Shown here piece after piece: positions 35,216-47,607 of a stretch of 64,000 nt of DNA (position 1 is the first letter of the stretch; each line of letters starts with the position of its first letter). The position numbers and the translations under genes were made by a program. Under the pieces are notes generated by a model. It saw only the letters and a program-made list of their open reading frames with translations, searched no databases and was not told the origin of the DNA. The stretch is from Synaphobranchus kaupii (lineage: Eukaryota > Chordata > Actinopteri > Anguilliformes > Synaphobranchidae), in NCBI GenBank assembly GCA_029718625.1, contig CM056379.1:69868670-69932669 (forward strand), written 5' to 3'.

Positions 35216-35760
35216 TGCAGTGGGGATGGAAAGTATTTGGGCAGTGACACAATTTTTGTTGTTTTGGCTCTGTATTCCAGAACATTGGATTTGAAATGGA
35301 AGAGTGACTATGAGGTTAAAGTACAGACTTTCAGCTTTAATTTGAGGGTTTTTAGATCTATATCGGGTGAACCGTGTAGCAATTGTTTTTATACATAGTA
35401 CCCCGATTTTAGGGGATGAAAAGTAATTGGACAAATTAACCTAAACCTAAATAAAGTCATCACATTTATTATTTGGTTGCATATCCTTTGGCATGCCATG
35501 ACTTCATGCTGTCTGTGACCCAACAACATCAAAAAGACAAGATATCTTATTTCCTGGTACTCTTACAAGCGATACCATAATCTCTCACATTTGAATGGAT
35601 CTCAATGGGAATTGGGGAGGGGGGCTAGATTAAGCTGTAAATCATGCTGGAACAGTGTGGATCACATGGTTGGCTAAATGGCTGTATGTCATCAAGGGTC
35701 TGAGGTATCAACTGAGCCTCAAACCATCATTCTGCTGCCAGATATGCAGTAGATATGCAT
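35216..35760 (+). mobile_element. Tc1-derived non-autonomous repeat, family X, copy 4 (most complete)
   Basis: It starts CAGTGGGGATGGAAAGTATT, then GCTCTGTATTCCAGAACATT, GGTGAACCGTGTAGCAATTG and GCATATCCTTTGGCATGCCA, ending near CAGATATGCAGTAGATATGC. The sequence matches widespread fish Tc1-like MITEs. No transposase frame remains. Confidence 0.7.
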
Positions 35761-35895
35761 GGATTACTTTAAGGATTATTTCTCCTGACTCATTTTTCTA
35801 ATGAATTCTATGGAAAAATAAGTCAGGACAAGAAACCCTTAAAGTGCACGCACCTGTCATTTACGATGAATCGGAATGTATGAACATACATACGG

Positions 35896-37823
35896 TGTAA
35901 TGTGGGCGTGACGTGTGAGGTAGGAGGAGCCAAACGCAGCAAGGGGATTCATTAAGCCCTAAGGCCACTAAGGCGGGAAACCCCGCAGTTAAGGAAGGGA
36001 GACAAAACAACGGACAAGCCTACCGCCGCTACTAACCAGCTCACTGTCACACGCCAATAAGTAGAAGCGCAAGTACAGGTTTCTCAATAGCCAGAAATAA
36101 TACGCGCCCTGTCTCGGTCACGAGACGCATAAGAACGGGCGAGTAGCATGATGGCAAAAATAAAACAGTAAACAAACACTGCAAAATTATCCGATAGAAT
36201 ATGAGGAGGAGAAAGGAACAGATCCAATGTTCCAAGGCTACTCTCAGACTCACAGTCACACACAAACATGTCCACAACATCGCCCAATCTTCCCTATAGG
36301 AAGACGTACCGAAAGACGAAACAGAACAACAGTTCCGAACAAAATCGTCAAAAAACTCCATGTACGGAGAAAGGTACCGAAAGGAACGAACAGGACAGGC
36401 TGCACCGGACATTTACCGGCTAAAAGACCAAAGCGAGGTTAGTAGAAAATAAACGCCCTACCTCTCCATAAAGAGGAATGTAACGAGGCGAACAGGAACA
36501 GAGATTTAACGTTTCAAGGCTACTTTCAGAGACTCGTAGTCAAACGCAAACATGTCAACAAAATCGCCCAGTCTCCCTGTGAGGAGAGACTTACCCGAAG
36601 GACGAACAGAACTACAGTTCCGAACAACATCGCCCAGTCTCCATGTACGGAGACAGGTACCGAAGGACGAACAGAACTACATTTCCGAACAAAATCGCCC
36701 AGTCCTCCAATAGGAAGACAGGTACTGAAAGACGAACAGAACAGCTGTTCCGGACATTACCGGCTAAAAGACTAAAATGGCTAGTTTCATAGGCTCGCAG
36801 TCACATGCAGAAAACATACAGGGGTAAACGCCCGATCTCCCAGGAGAGAGAAACATTTTACAGGCGAGCCGACGAAGCACCGTCGTCCCATAACTTTACT
36901 ATCAAACATGACTAACGCAAGCTTAATTGAAAACACACGCCCTAGCCTCTCAGTAAAGGAATATGTAACGAGGCGAAGGAACAGAGAGCTAACGTTCCAA
37001 GGCTACTTTCAGAAATGTGCAGTCACACACAAACATGTCCACAACATCGCCCAAGCTCCACATAAGGGGAGACACACCTGGAGAACGAACAGAACAACAG
37101 TTCCGAACAAAATCGTCCCGCAGGTAAAAAGGACGAACAGGACAGCTGTACCAAAAGACCAACGCAAACTTAATAGAAAATCGCACGCACGCACTGCCTC
37201 TCAATATAATAAAGAAAACCCTGACTCACAACAAAGGGGAACGTAGTCCACGAGAAGGAGACAAAACAGGGAACAAACGTACCGAAGCTACTAACCGGCT
37301 CACTGTCACTCGCAAATGAGTAGAAGCACAAACGCCTGGATTCTCACTAAGAAAACCAAACAAGACGAATGGCACAAAGAACTGCTGCCCTGTACTTCTA
37401 CGAGATAAGTAACTAAGTAAAAGCGTGAACGCCCGGTCTCTCAATAAGGAGAAACCATAGAAAGGCGAAATAGAGCAGAGAACTCCGATACTTCTACGAG
37501 ATAAGTAACAAAAGAGCCAGCAAGAACTAACGCCCTGCCTCAGTAATGAGACGTTAAAATAAGCGAGTAGCACAAATGGTACAAACAACTCACACCAGAC
37601 AATGCAAATAACACAAATACAAAACAAACAATCAATATCGAAGCCCATTACGAAGGGAACATGGGCTTAAATAGCTCACCAGTAAAACACGCACACCTGT
37701 AAATGCTGATGAGACTTCTCCGCGAAAAAACTAGACGGAGCCAAAACTCCACTAACGGAGCAGCGCCCACGTGTGGCGACCGAGGAACACGACCGCAAGG
37801 GAAAAAGGTCATAAACCATGACA
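35896..37823 (-). mobile_element. Solo LTR, family alpha, copy 2 (expanded)
   Basis: In reverse it begins TGTCATGGTTTATGACC and ends CACGTCACGCCCACATTACA. The flanks TACGG (35891-35895) and CACGG (37824-37828) fit a 5-bp duplication with one change. It is 1928 bp against 1297 bp for copy 1. The difference is due to extra copies of an internal module containing GTTCCGAACAAAATCG-like sequence, seen near 36335, 36617, 36683 and 37098. The open frames in this region are repeats of that module, not proteins. Confidence 0.85.
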
Positions 37824-38000
37824 CACGGGATACAAACAAATCTGCCTTTCCCACACGGTTTGATGAATCCGCTGACCAACCTGTTTTGTACATAAATGTC
37901 CGCGCATATTTCGGAACATTTCATGAATGAGGCCCACTATGAGAAGTTGTATACAGTTTCACAAGAGAGAAGTGAGGAAGTGGAGGGAGCCACTATTTAA

Positions 38001-38385
38001 ACATTTACATTTTAGGCATTTAGCTGATGCTCTTATCCAGAGCGACTTACAATTACTGCATAAAGAAAAGTCCTAGATTTGTAAATCACCAACATTCCAA
38101 TGAGAAATGAATGAGAGTGTAATGGTCGGGCCATAACACACCCACGATAGGTAATCCTTTGTTACACAAATTAACATGTGGAAGGGAAGGTAGAGATATT
38201 TATTTTAAGTATAGATAGGAGAAGATGTGGAAGATGGCAATGGGAATACGGGTGGAGAAGGGGGAGGAGGTACCCCTGAATTAATGGGTCTTCAGGTTAC
38301 GCTGAGCCCGGAAGGTGGGGAGAGACCTGACTGAGGGAGGCAAGTCATTCCACCTTTGGTTAGCCAGTAGGGAGAAGAGTTGAGG
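38001..38385 (-). mobile_element. L2-type LINE 3' end
   Basis: The left edge carries, in reverse, AAGTCGCTCTGGATAAGAGC followed by ATCAGCTAAATG, the same tail as the SINE at 22284 and the LINE at 58712. The right part, in reverse, gives a degraded LINE C-terminus (GGMTCLPQSG). 5'-truncated; no RT domain. Confidence 0.65.
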
Positions 38386-39475
38386 CTGGGTATTCACCCA
38401 AAATTACAGTTGTTAAATTACCACCATTTAAAGAGACATCTCCACAAATGTTTACATTATTTAATGCACCTGGATACATCAGTATTCCATTACTATAGTT
38501 TATGCAGTTCATATAATCAATTAAGTTTTTCTCTGCCAGAAAGAGTCAGCATTTTGTTAATGACAGAATTGTGGATGCATGAGTATTATGACATGAGGAT
38601 ATTTGTTTTTTTATATAATCTGTGAATATCTCAGTCTTTGAATGTGTTGTGTTGCCTGTGGCCTGCTGAATTTGATGAATATGTTACAGCACTGGTGACA
38701 TTTAGCATTGTTACTCGCCTTTTTTTACAAGGTGAGTCCAACCGGCAGTCACTCTGCAAATACATGAACATTTATTTATTAATTCACTTATTACTAGCTA
38801 TTATTTAATTTTAGCTTTTTAGTGAAAGATAGATGTAGTACATTTTGGCTCTGAAAAACGTTTATTAAGATGGCGGGAAAACTGTTGTGGTAAGCTTCAG
38901 TGTTTAAAGGGTAACTCCACGGGCTGTTTCAGAGCGACCACGCCTCCGTTTGCAGTTCAAAAAATGCCAAAATTGGGGGTGGGGAAGGTACTCATGAAAG
39001 GGTTGGGCTCTTTTTCACATGTATGCTCATTCACAGCCATAATTTGTTTTGTTCGAGCCGCTCGCTCCGGCTGCTGAGCCTGGAACAGCGGCCGTGGCAG
39101 AGGCGGTGAACTGGAGAATGTAGCTACATATAGGCCTAGCTATAATAAACTTAGCGCTCATCTTAATTTGGATAATTTTCGAGTAACAGTTAACGTTATT
39201 AAAGACTGCTAAGTTAGCCATGAATTAATGTACAATGAAACTTGTAGTAACTTCGATAAATTGAGTCATATAGCCACATTAAATCCTCAAGAAACATGAT
39301 CTAATTTCGGTCAAAACTGTATAAACATGAACATTGACCAGTCATAACCGTTTAACTGTTAAGTTAATGGGAGAATAGCCGAGAGGGAGAAAGAAAATGT
39401 GATTGCTGTGATTAAATTAATTATAGGTTTAGGTTTATTTATTTAAGAAAGGGACAATGCACATTGATAAATGTA
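38386..39475. other. No gene seen
   Basis: AT-rich sequence without assignable coding or repeat feature. Confidence 0.4.
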
Positions 39476-40513
39476 CAGTTGTGTTAAAAAAATAGCAGTA
39501 CAACATCACTAACCTGATGAACCACTGTTATTAGTAGCACTGTCATGACATGCACGCTGCTTGTTCTGAGTAATTGACTCATTCATTGAAAGGGGCATGT
39601 TCAAAATAATGGCAGTGTGGAGTTTAATTAGAGAATTCATTCTGTGAAAAAACAGGTGTCATTAATTGTCCTTTATTAAGGAAGAAGGGAAGCAAATGTT
39701 TCACACATTGTTATAAAATATATTTCCTTCTGAATTGCTAAGTAAAATGGGCCGTTCCAAACATTGTTCGGAGGAACAACGTAATTTGATTAAAAAGTTG
39801 ATTGGAGAGGGGAAAACGTATAAAGAAGTGCAGAAAATTATAGGATGCTCAGCTAAAATGATCTCAAATGCTTTAAAATGGTAACAAAAACCCGAAACAC
39901 GCGGAAGAAAATGAGCAACTACTGTTAAAACGGATCGAAGAATAGTCAGAATGGCAAAGATTCAGCCAATCATCACCTCCAAAAGGATCAAAGATGATCT
40001 AAAATTACCTGTAAGTGCTGTTACAGTCAGAAGACGTTTGATCGAAGCTAAGCTATCAGCAAGAAGCCCCCATAAAGCACCATTGTTGAAAAAATGCCAT
40101 GTGCAGAATCGGTTAAAATTTGCCAAGGAACACATCGATTGGCCCAAAGAGAAATGGCATAACATTCTGTGGACTGATGAGAGTAAAATTGTTCTTTTCG
40201 GGTCTAGTGGTCGTCGACAGTACATCAGACGACCCCCGGGTACTGAATTCAAGCCACAGTACACTGTAAAGACAGTGAAGCATGGTGGCGCAAAAAGCAT
40301 GGTATGGGGATGTTTTTCATACTGCGGTGTTGGGCCTATTTATCGTACACCAGGGATCATGGATCAGTTTGAATACATCAAAATACTTGAAGAGATTATG
40401 TTGCCATATGCCGAAGAGGAAATTCCCCTGAAATGGGTGTTTCAACAAGACAACGACCCCAAACACACGAGTAAGCGAGCAACATCTTGGTTCCAGACAA
40501 AAAGGATTGAGGT
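39476..40513 (+). mobile_element. Tc1-like transposon T1, 3'-truncated
   Basis: After TA (39474-39475) the left end reads CAGTTGTGTTAAAAAAATAG, the same terminus as the full-length copy at 52002-53392. Similarity to that copy stops at about 40513 inside the transposase gene, so the last ~90 codons and right end are missing. Confidence 0.88.
39747..40513 (+). pseudogene. Tc1-like transposase (T1) with two stops, missing C-terminus
   Basis: ATG at 39747 begins MGRSKHCSEEQRNLIKKLIG, a helix-turn-helix (paired-like) DNA-binding start. In-frame stops lie at 39882-39884 (TAA) and 39912-39914 (TGA); the frame then runs open to 40563. The catalytic core shows [13 protein letters not shown] (first Asp), [15 protein letters not shown], and [15 protein letters not shown] (second Asp). 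After QTKRIEV the homology to the sister copy ends, so the third acidic residue (NPIENLW) is lost. Typical length for this family is about 340 residues. The Tc1 mechanism is cut-and-paste at TA; this copy cannot act. Confidence 0.9.
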
Positions 40514-42228
40514 GCCAGATTTAGCCATAGGGCTAATTTCCATCTGTAGTCAATGGGCAGGTTGATGGAGAAACGTTTGAAAAAAAAACAAAAAAAAAGT
40601 ATTAGACTAGATTTCCCGGAGCATATATGCCCGTTTGCCTCCGAAAAGTTGGAAAAACCATATATCATACGGGCAAACTGTATGGGTTGACATGCCATCC
40701 TCTCTCTATCAATAGCCTGTCGCTCACACAAATGCTCCTCTCCACAACTTGCTGGATTTTAAAAAAAAACAAAAACATATTTATAGTGTAAGGTGGAAGG
40801 GCGTAGCCAGATGCACCAGTTGGTGTGACATCACATGTACTGCCACGTCACATATACTGTGCAACAGCCAATAGTAAATTACTGCAGTAGCCTACGTTTC
40901 ACCACCAAAATGCTAGTTAGCCAAAATACACTACTCTTCCTATAAAATGCTAAACATTGCAATAAATGTTGCGATTTGCAACAGCACATGGATATGTCCA
41001 AATATATCAGTAATCAGCAAAAAAAAAGTGGTTTTAGGGTTTACTTACCCTTTAAATGTATTTCTATTTTCTTGTCATTTATCATTGGAAAATGTGGAGT
41101 CATAACTTTATTTTATGGTAGGCACAGTGCTTGTAGGTGTATGACAGTTGGTAGCAGTTTTGGAGGACAGTGCAGGCTTGTCTGCACTCTCCCCAATTGA
41201 TAGAGGAGTTGACAAGCATATCCATAAGAATATAACCTTTTAAATGGTTGGTTTTGTAAGAAAAATAAGAAGCTTGTAAACAAGCTTAAGTGCCAAAGGT
41301 TACATATGCTACATCATTATCATAGCAGGTCAGGAGCAATATTGCTATATCCCTCTGCCTTGGTTTGCATTCCTTTCCAAGTCTATTTTTACAACCTGCA
41401 ATGACATGTTTGCATCTTGCTGGGTAGTCAATCACTGTATGTAGCACCTTTGACATTGATTTGTACATCAAATCAGTGCCAGGTGCTAATTAATATGAAA
41501 GTACACAATCCACAGTTGTACTACTGTTTTTTAAAGTAATTTCCCCCCAGCTTCTCATGACTAACTACATTAGCGTCTCAGCAAGTTTCGAATAAAAATA
41601 AGATATTTTAAGAGGTCATTATGAATATGGTTTTAACTGCACATGTAGCCTCCCAATGACTAATTCTAACCATTGATGACATTCATTTTTATTATTTTTG
41701 GTATTTCAATGAGATTTTAAACCAGAACCTTACCTTTATTCTCATCCATATGCTTCCATTCATTTTGATATGAGGCCCTGTGCAGCCCGTTATATATTAG
41801 ACTAATCAAGCTGTATTTATGCTGTACAGAGAACACAATCTGCATGATATAATAGTTTACTGCACTTTATTTCAAAAGCAGCTAAGAGTTGTACAGAATG
41901 GTAAAACTCTATTGACAATTTGCTTAAATGCAGCTTTCCAAATGTAATAGCTAACTCTATTTTTAAAAACCTTTTTAAAACTTTATTTGGATTAATCTAC
42001 ACAGTTAGCACTGTTCTTTTGATTTTCCTCAAAACTTTTTGCCAGTGCCAGCATTATATCATTCCAGTATTATTAGTCAGAACAAAAAAATGTTTTCAAC
42101 GTACAAAAATGCCAAGTTACCCACGCATAGCCTACATTCATTAAAACTTGCAAAAACTAGTCCTGCCAGAAAAGTATTTATATCAAAATGAGACCAAAAG
42201 TGCAGGGGAGTAGCATCAACTTGGCTGT
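40514..42228. other. No gene seen
   Basis: AT-rich sequence. Bases 42112-42165 share reversed blocks (GCAAAAACTAG, ACGCATAGC) with 54366-54440, a degenerate dispersed repeat. Confidence 0.4.
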
Positions 42229-42288
42229 GACGTTTATGCCCATATTTGGAGCCAGGGACATTGAACTCCAAATATGGGAATAAACGTC
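42229..42288. repeat. 23-bp hairpin with one mismatch
   Basis: Bases 42229-42251 (GACGTTTATGCCCATATTTG start) pair with 42266-42288 except at one position; the loop is 14 nt. The left arm recurs once, unpaired, near 11290-11312. It precedes the LINE and is not part of it. Confidence 0.75.
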
Positions 42289-42587
42289 AGTTTATTGGTT
42301 TACAAGAGCATAGGACTATATTTTATGTTGTCAAAGACATGGCACTAGTGCGTCACTGTGCGTGAGATAGCTCATTTGCCCGGAAAAGCTCAAACAAGCG
42401 AATATTTCATCTTCAAGTCGCAATGCTTCAACTCTAGTTGAGATTCTCCATTAATTTCAACCAGGCTCTCTAGTGGGTGTGGCAAAGCATGCACATTGGG
42501 GATGCAGCCCCTCAAGGAGCCTGCCTGCTCTGTTCTCAGACACAGAATGAGTATGAGAAGAGTAGGAATGTGTTCAATGGACCTTAA

Positions 42588-44303
42588 AAAGTAGCAATCT
42601 CTAATATCTTTAATAATCACTTTATATCAGCAGGCCATTTGTTTGAAAAAATACACCAGAACAATGAACAAGACTGTGCACTGGAGCAAGCACATGTCAT
42701 TGACCCTACTTCTAATCCTATTTTTAACCACAATCTCTTGTTCACTGTCCAGCCATTTACTATAGAACATGTATTTGGTGAACTTTTATCCATAGACAGT
42801 AAGAAATCTACAGGGCCTGACCAGCTAGACCCGGGACTTCTTCGTCTCTCTGCTGCCCTTATTGCTGAACCCCTAAGACATATTTTTAATCTAACCACAT
42901 TCTCAGGGGAAATTCCAAGGATTTGGAAAGCAGCTCATGTTCTTCCGCTCTATAAGGGTGGTGATCCGTATGATCCAAATAACTATCGTCCTATTTCCAA
43001 GCTCTCCTGTTTAGCCAAAATTTTAGAATCATTAGTCAATGCTCAACTACGTGACTTCCTGAGCAAAAATCAAGTTTTAAGTGAGTACCAATCAGGTTTC
43101 AGAGCTGGTCATAGCACGGTCACGGCTGCCTCTCTAGTGCTAAATGATATAATTTCAGCTCTTGACGATAAACTCCACTGTGCAGCCATTTTTATCGATC
43201 TTTCTAAGGCCTTTGATACAGTGGACCACTCCCTACTACTTGACAGACTTGCCACCATTGGGCTAAGTCAGAATGCCTGTAATTGGTTCAAAGACTACTT
43301 AGCAGACAGAACCCAATGTATTCACGTAGATGGGGTTAAATCCCAATTCTTAGAGGTCACTAAAGGAGTCCCCCAAGGATCGATCCTGGGGCCTGTCCTC
43401 TTTACAATTTATATCAATAGCATTGGCTCCGCTCTCCGAAGTAGCAAAATATATGTATGCAGATGACACAGCCATATACTCATGTGCTTCGTCAATGGGC
43501 AAAGCCATATCAGACCTTCAGGCCGACTTCAATGCTATTCAAAACTCACTTACAAGTCTGGAATTAGTATTAAATGAAAGCAAGACAAAGTTTATGTTTT
43601 TTTCAAACAGTCGTGAGCCTCTTTCTACTAACCTTGGCATCTGCTCTCTTAGTGGCTCAAAAATTGAGCGTGTGCCTGCTTATAAATACCTTGGTATATG
43701 GATAGATGAAAATCTATCATTCAAAACTCATGTTGACTTCCTGATAAAAAAACTCAGACCCAAAATTGGATTTTTATATAGGAATAAATCATGTTTGTCT
43801 TACGAGAGAAGGAAGCAGATAGTTCAGGCCACATTGCTACCAGTTCTTGATTATGGTGATACTTTATTCATGCATGCTTCTGCCAGTGCTTTAAAACCTC
43901 TTGATTCTATTTATCACAGTGCCCTCCGTTTTATCACAGGTGATAAATTCCGCACACATCACTGTATTCTTTATCAAAGAGTGGGTTGGTCATCCCTCAC
44001 TACAAGGAGAGAGCAGCACTCCCTTCTGTTTATCTATAAAGCTATCCTACAGAAGCTACCTCCTTATCTTACATCATTACTTACCTTTAAAACTTCCAAT
44101 TATCCCATCAGATCACAAAATTGCATAGTTTTAAATACACCTCAGGTAACCACTGAATTTGGTAAAACATCTTTTAGATACTTTGCCCCTTGGTCCTGGA
44201 ACAGGCATCAAGACATCCTTAAACTTGAATTTCTCATTCCTATGGGTATCTTTAAGTCCCTAATCTTGGACCTAGGCATATTTGTTGACGTATGTAATTG
44301 TTA
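42588..44303 (+). pseudogene. L2/CR1-type reverse transcriptase with one frameshift
   Basis: The first frame gives RT blocks in order: KKSTGPDQLDPGLL, LPLYKGGDPYDPNNYRPISK, YQSGFRAGHSTVTAASLVL, CAAIFIDLSKAFDTVDHSLL (first catalytic Asp region) and KGVPQGSILGPVLFTIYIN. It stops at TGA 43464-43466. The second frame takes over just before it with YMYADDTAIYSC, the YADD catalytic box, followed by ESKTKFMFFS, YKYLGIWIDENLSFKTHVD and the C-terminal SYPIRSQN-like and WNRHQDI blocks to the stop at 44302-44304. The single shift is near 43447, in an A-run (GCAAAATAT), so it is probably a one-base indel. All RT motifs remain otherwise. This is the best preserved coding region in the window, but it is not functional as it stands and lacks the 5' endonuclease. 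Confidence 0.9.
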
Positions 44304-44419
44304 AATGTCCTTGTTTTGTATTTCATTATATATGTTTTAATGTAATGCAGGGCACATCTGCGAATGAGCCCTTGGTCTCAGTGTGTCTCCCTGTTGAAAT
44401 AAAGGAAATAATAAAACAA
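42588..44419 (+). mobile_element. 5'-truncated L2-like LINE
   Basis: Homology to LINE coding sequence begins near 42588 and the element ends with GAGCCCTTGGTCTCAGTGTG, then CCCTGTTGAAATAAAGGAAA and an A-rich repeat tail at about 44395-44419, the 3' end style of fish L2/CR1-type LINEs. Endonuclease and ORF1 are missing. Confidence 0.85.
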
Positions 44420-44479
44420 CTAGGGGGGTTTTCACCATTTCAATTTTCCTATTGAACTCTATGGAAAAATAAGTCAGGA

Positions 44480-45660
44480 GAAGAAACCCTTCAAGTTATC
44501 CATCCATATCTACTGCATATCTGGCAGCAGAGTGATGCTTTAAGGCTTATTTGATACGTCAGACCCTTCTTGACTTAGAGCCATGTAGCCAACCATGTGT
44601 TCCATACTGTTCCAGTGTAAGTGCCACTGTCCAATGAATTATGGTGCTCACTGTATATCATGTTTTGTCTAACTTTTGTCAAGTTTTGTTCCAGTGTAAT
44701 TTACAGCAAAATCTAGTCCCACCACCCAATTCCCATAGAGATCCATTCAAATGCAGAGAGGAGTACCAGAAAATAAGATATCAAGTCTTTTGATATTGTT
44801 GGGCCAGAGACATCAGGAAGTCATGGCATGCAAAGGATATGCGACCAAATATTAAAAATCACACCCAGGTGGTGAAGTAAGCGGTGCAGGTTTATGAGCA
44901 ATCATATTAAAAAATGCAATAGAAAATGTGTGTGTTGTTTACATGTACAAAAACAATGGCCTCTGGTTTGGTGATATTTATTTACATACGCAATATACTC
45001 TGATAACAAACAGGAAAGATTACAGTTATTACTTGAACAATAACAATGGAATTCCAAACTCAACAGGGTGCATGGATTGTTGGGCCGTTCCATAACTGAC
45101 TGGGTCCAGCAGAACACTGGTGGTAGATTTTGTATTGATTTTGCTTCGGGGGTTGCTACGGCGACTCACCTTGCTAACAGGTGGAATGTTCAAAACTCCA
45201 TTCTAGCGGCAGTTGGTAATTTCAATTTCGAACCCATTTTCTAACTTGTGACCACGACTACACTTTTTAAGGTACACAGGACATATTAAATACAGATGTG
45301 CATCTGGTTCCCAGGATTCCTACGGTGTGAATATCTAAGCAGTGACATGTATATTTTTTGAGATAGAGCTGTCTGAAGCTGGGCATGCTTTTCTCAAGCT
45401 ACTATTGTACTGCCGGGCATGTGACGCATAGGCAACTCGTGATTGGTTTAAATCTCATGCTACGAAAGGACGGACGTACAGACGGACGGACACACATGTC
45501 ACGTAATAGAAGCGGCTGCACCGCTTAAAAATGATTACTTTATTCTACATTATGTTAAACTGTCCAATCTTTTTTGATGCCCGAAAATGGGGGGGACTAT
45601 GTACAAAAGGTTCTATAATTTCGAAGCAGTTCATCCGATATGGATGAAAATACCCTCAAA
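44480..45660 (-). mobile_element. Tc1-derived repeat, family X, copy 5, split by an insertion
   Basis: Pieces 44480-44859 and 45533-45660 match the 35216 copy in reverse and join correctly when 44860-45524 and one TTAAAAAT are removed. It includes CATATCTACTGCATATCTGG and, in the second piece, CCGAAAATGGGGG. Confidence 0.65.
44860..45524. mobile_element. Unclassified 665-bp insertion with 8-bp duplication
   Basis: It interrupts family X between two copies of TTAAAAAT (44852-44859 and 45525-45532). The left edge carries AGCGGTGCAGG about 20 bases in, and the right edge ends GCGGCTGCACCGC, so the ends are only partly inverted. Tandem GACGGACGGAC lies at about 45478-45491. The minus-strand frame 45117-44902 shows no domain. 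Eight bases suggests hAT, but the termini do not look like hAT. Confidence 0.55.
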
Positions 45661-46525
45661 TTAAATTATCCACCACTCTCCACATCTGCCACGTTGCTGG
45701 CACACCCCTACACAAATGCAATTTTACAGTTCCTTTCCATTTATTAAAAAGCGCTAATCCATAATGACACTCATCCTTTATAACTAACAAAAGCTCTGTT
45801 TATTCATGAAACGTGAGCATAATATGAAGATGACGCTTGATTAAGCAAGGACGTTTCATTTGCCTAATACATGTTGCCTCGTTTTCTCCACCCTCGTATC
45901 TGACCCTTGCATCCTTTCCTCGCGTCCTCCATTGGGCGGAGCTAAGGAGCAAGGAAAGGATACAAGGAGTAAAAATAAGCGATTGGAATGAACCCATAGA
46001 ACCATAGACTGTATAGAAATGCGGCTCAGCTATTCTGTGGCAGAGTGCGACCTAAATCTTTGGGGCGACTCGGTAGAAAGACATAGTGTGCGCAGTGAGT
46101 TGGATGGAACACGCTCCAATTTTGAATTAGGCTACCTTTGAAGCCCTAACTTCTGAAAAGGTAAAAGCTTTAACCCGATCTACGTTGGTGCCCCATACTA
46201 ACTATAGTGGTAGACGTATCGGTCCCAATTACAGTATTCATGTTTGTCTTAAATTATAAACTAGGCTACAGCTTTAAGAAAACCCGCAGGATTGATACTG
46301 CAGTGCAATAAAATAAGAGGGTGATATTTTAATAGCCCAAAGCACTTACAACCCTCGTCTTGCCACAGCCAGTTTTTTTTTACAAGAAAATCATGTTCAG
46401 ATATAGCTAGAAACAATAATATTTTTTTTTAAACGTTGTACAAATAGGCCTAAGCATTCAGCGTTTTCCATTGCTTACTGTAGGCTACTAGCTATACAGT
46501 AGCCTAGGCTACCTGATGCACTTTC
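45661..46525. other. No gene seen
   Basis: Unassigned sequence; the CCATAGACTGTATAGAAA repeat-end motif lies near 46002. Confidence 0.4.
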
Positions 46526-47607
46526 TGTTAGGTTTCTGCATTCTGCCTGTTAGTTTGTTTTATGTTTCTCATTTTTACCATGTTTATTTATTCTGATTAT
46601 TTTGTGCTTTCACTGTTCCATGTTTTGTATTACTGTCACTCCCTGTCGTCGTCACACTATTCGGGAGCCTTTGGTGATTTCGGTTTTTCTCTGTATTTCT
46701 TCTGTCATGCGCTTCCTTCATTACTAATTACTTCATTGTAAATAATACTAATTAACTAACAACTACTAACATCTTAGAATTAGGGTCTACTAATCTACTA
46801 ATGACTAACTTGTATATACAGTATACTAATCTATGAATCTACTAACGCCATAGAATCAGGGTTTTCTACTAATCTACTAACTTACTAACTTCATCTTCTT
46901 TTCCTCTTTCTGCCTGTTCTATCACAAATTATCTTTCTTTGGTTCCTCTATTAACTACAGCTGACTCTCATTTCCGCTTTCCTATTCCTTGTATGCACTT
47001 GTCTTATTGGAGTCCATGTCTCCCTCGTTATTGTATTATCAGCTTCCCTTATCGTTTCATTGTGCTCACCTGTGAGCAATTTCCTCCCCGCCTCTGCACA
47101 CCTGATTCCCATTATGTCTGTCTCCCTCTGTGTATATAACCCTGTTATTTCAGTCTGTCTTTGCGAGTTCCTCACCATTGCGTGCGTGCGTGCGTGCCTG
47201 CGTGTGTGCGTGAGTGAGTGAGTGAGTGCGAGAGTCAGTCAGTCAATTTTTCAGAGTACCTGCCCTAGTTGTCTGTTTGGTTCCTGAGTTTCTGTCTCCG
47301 AGTTTTTGTTATCCCTAGTCTTTCTCCTGTTGTTGTTTTATTTTTGTATTCAGTCTTCGTTTTGTTTTCTTTTTCTTCCTCTTACGCCTCCCTGGTTTTG
47401 ACTCCTGTGTTCTTGCGACCCTGATTTTGGATTCTGTTTTTGTGCCTTCCCAGCTCCGACCCCTGTCTGTTCTGTGACTACTCTTTGGACTTTGTTTTTG
47501 TACCGTTGCCCTGTCTCCCCGGTTTTTAACCATTAAACTTCGTTTATTAAACTTCGGTTTTTGTACTTCCTGCCTGCTACTGGGTCCTGTTTCCACCCAC
47601 CTTAACA
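46526..47607 (+). mobile_element. Solo LTR, family gamma, copy 2
   Basis: It begins TGTTAGGTTTCTGC and ends CCACCCACCTTAACA. The flanks CTTTC (46521-46525) and CTTTT (47608-47612) fit a 5-bp duplication with one change. A TATA-like GTGTATATAACCCTG near 47131, followed by a GTGCGTGC/GAGTGAGT low-complexity tract (47179-47230), and ATTAAACTTCG near the end fit LTR promoter and 3' layout. The tail half matches the truncated copy at 22923-23386. No internal coding region is attached. Confidence 0.8.

Noticed and set aside
35896..37823. CRISPR-like or satellite array
   Set aside because: Modules are spaced irregularly and belong to an LTR with defined ends and a 5-bp duplication.
39951..40563. 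Intact Tc1 transposase
   Set aside because: The frame begins after two in-frame stops and lacks the third catalytic residue; the final residues are not transposase.
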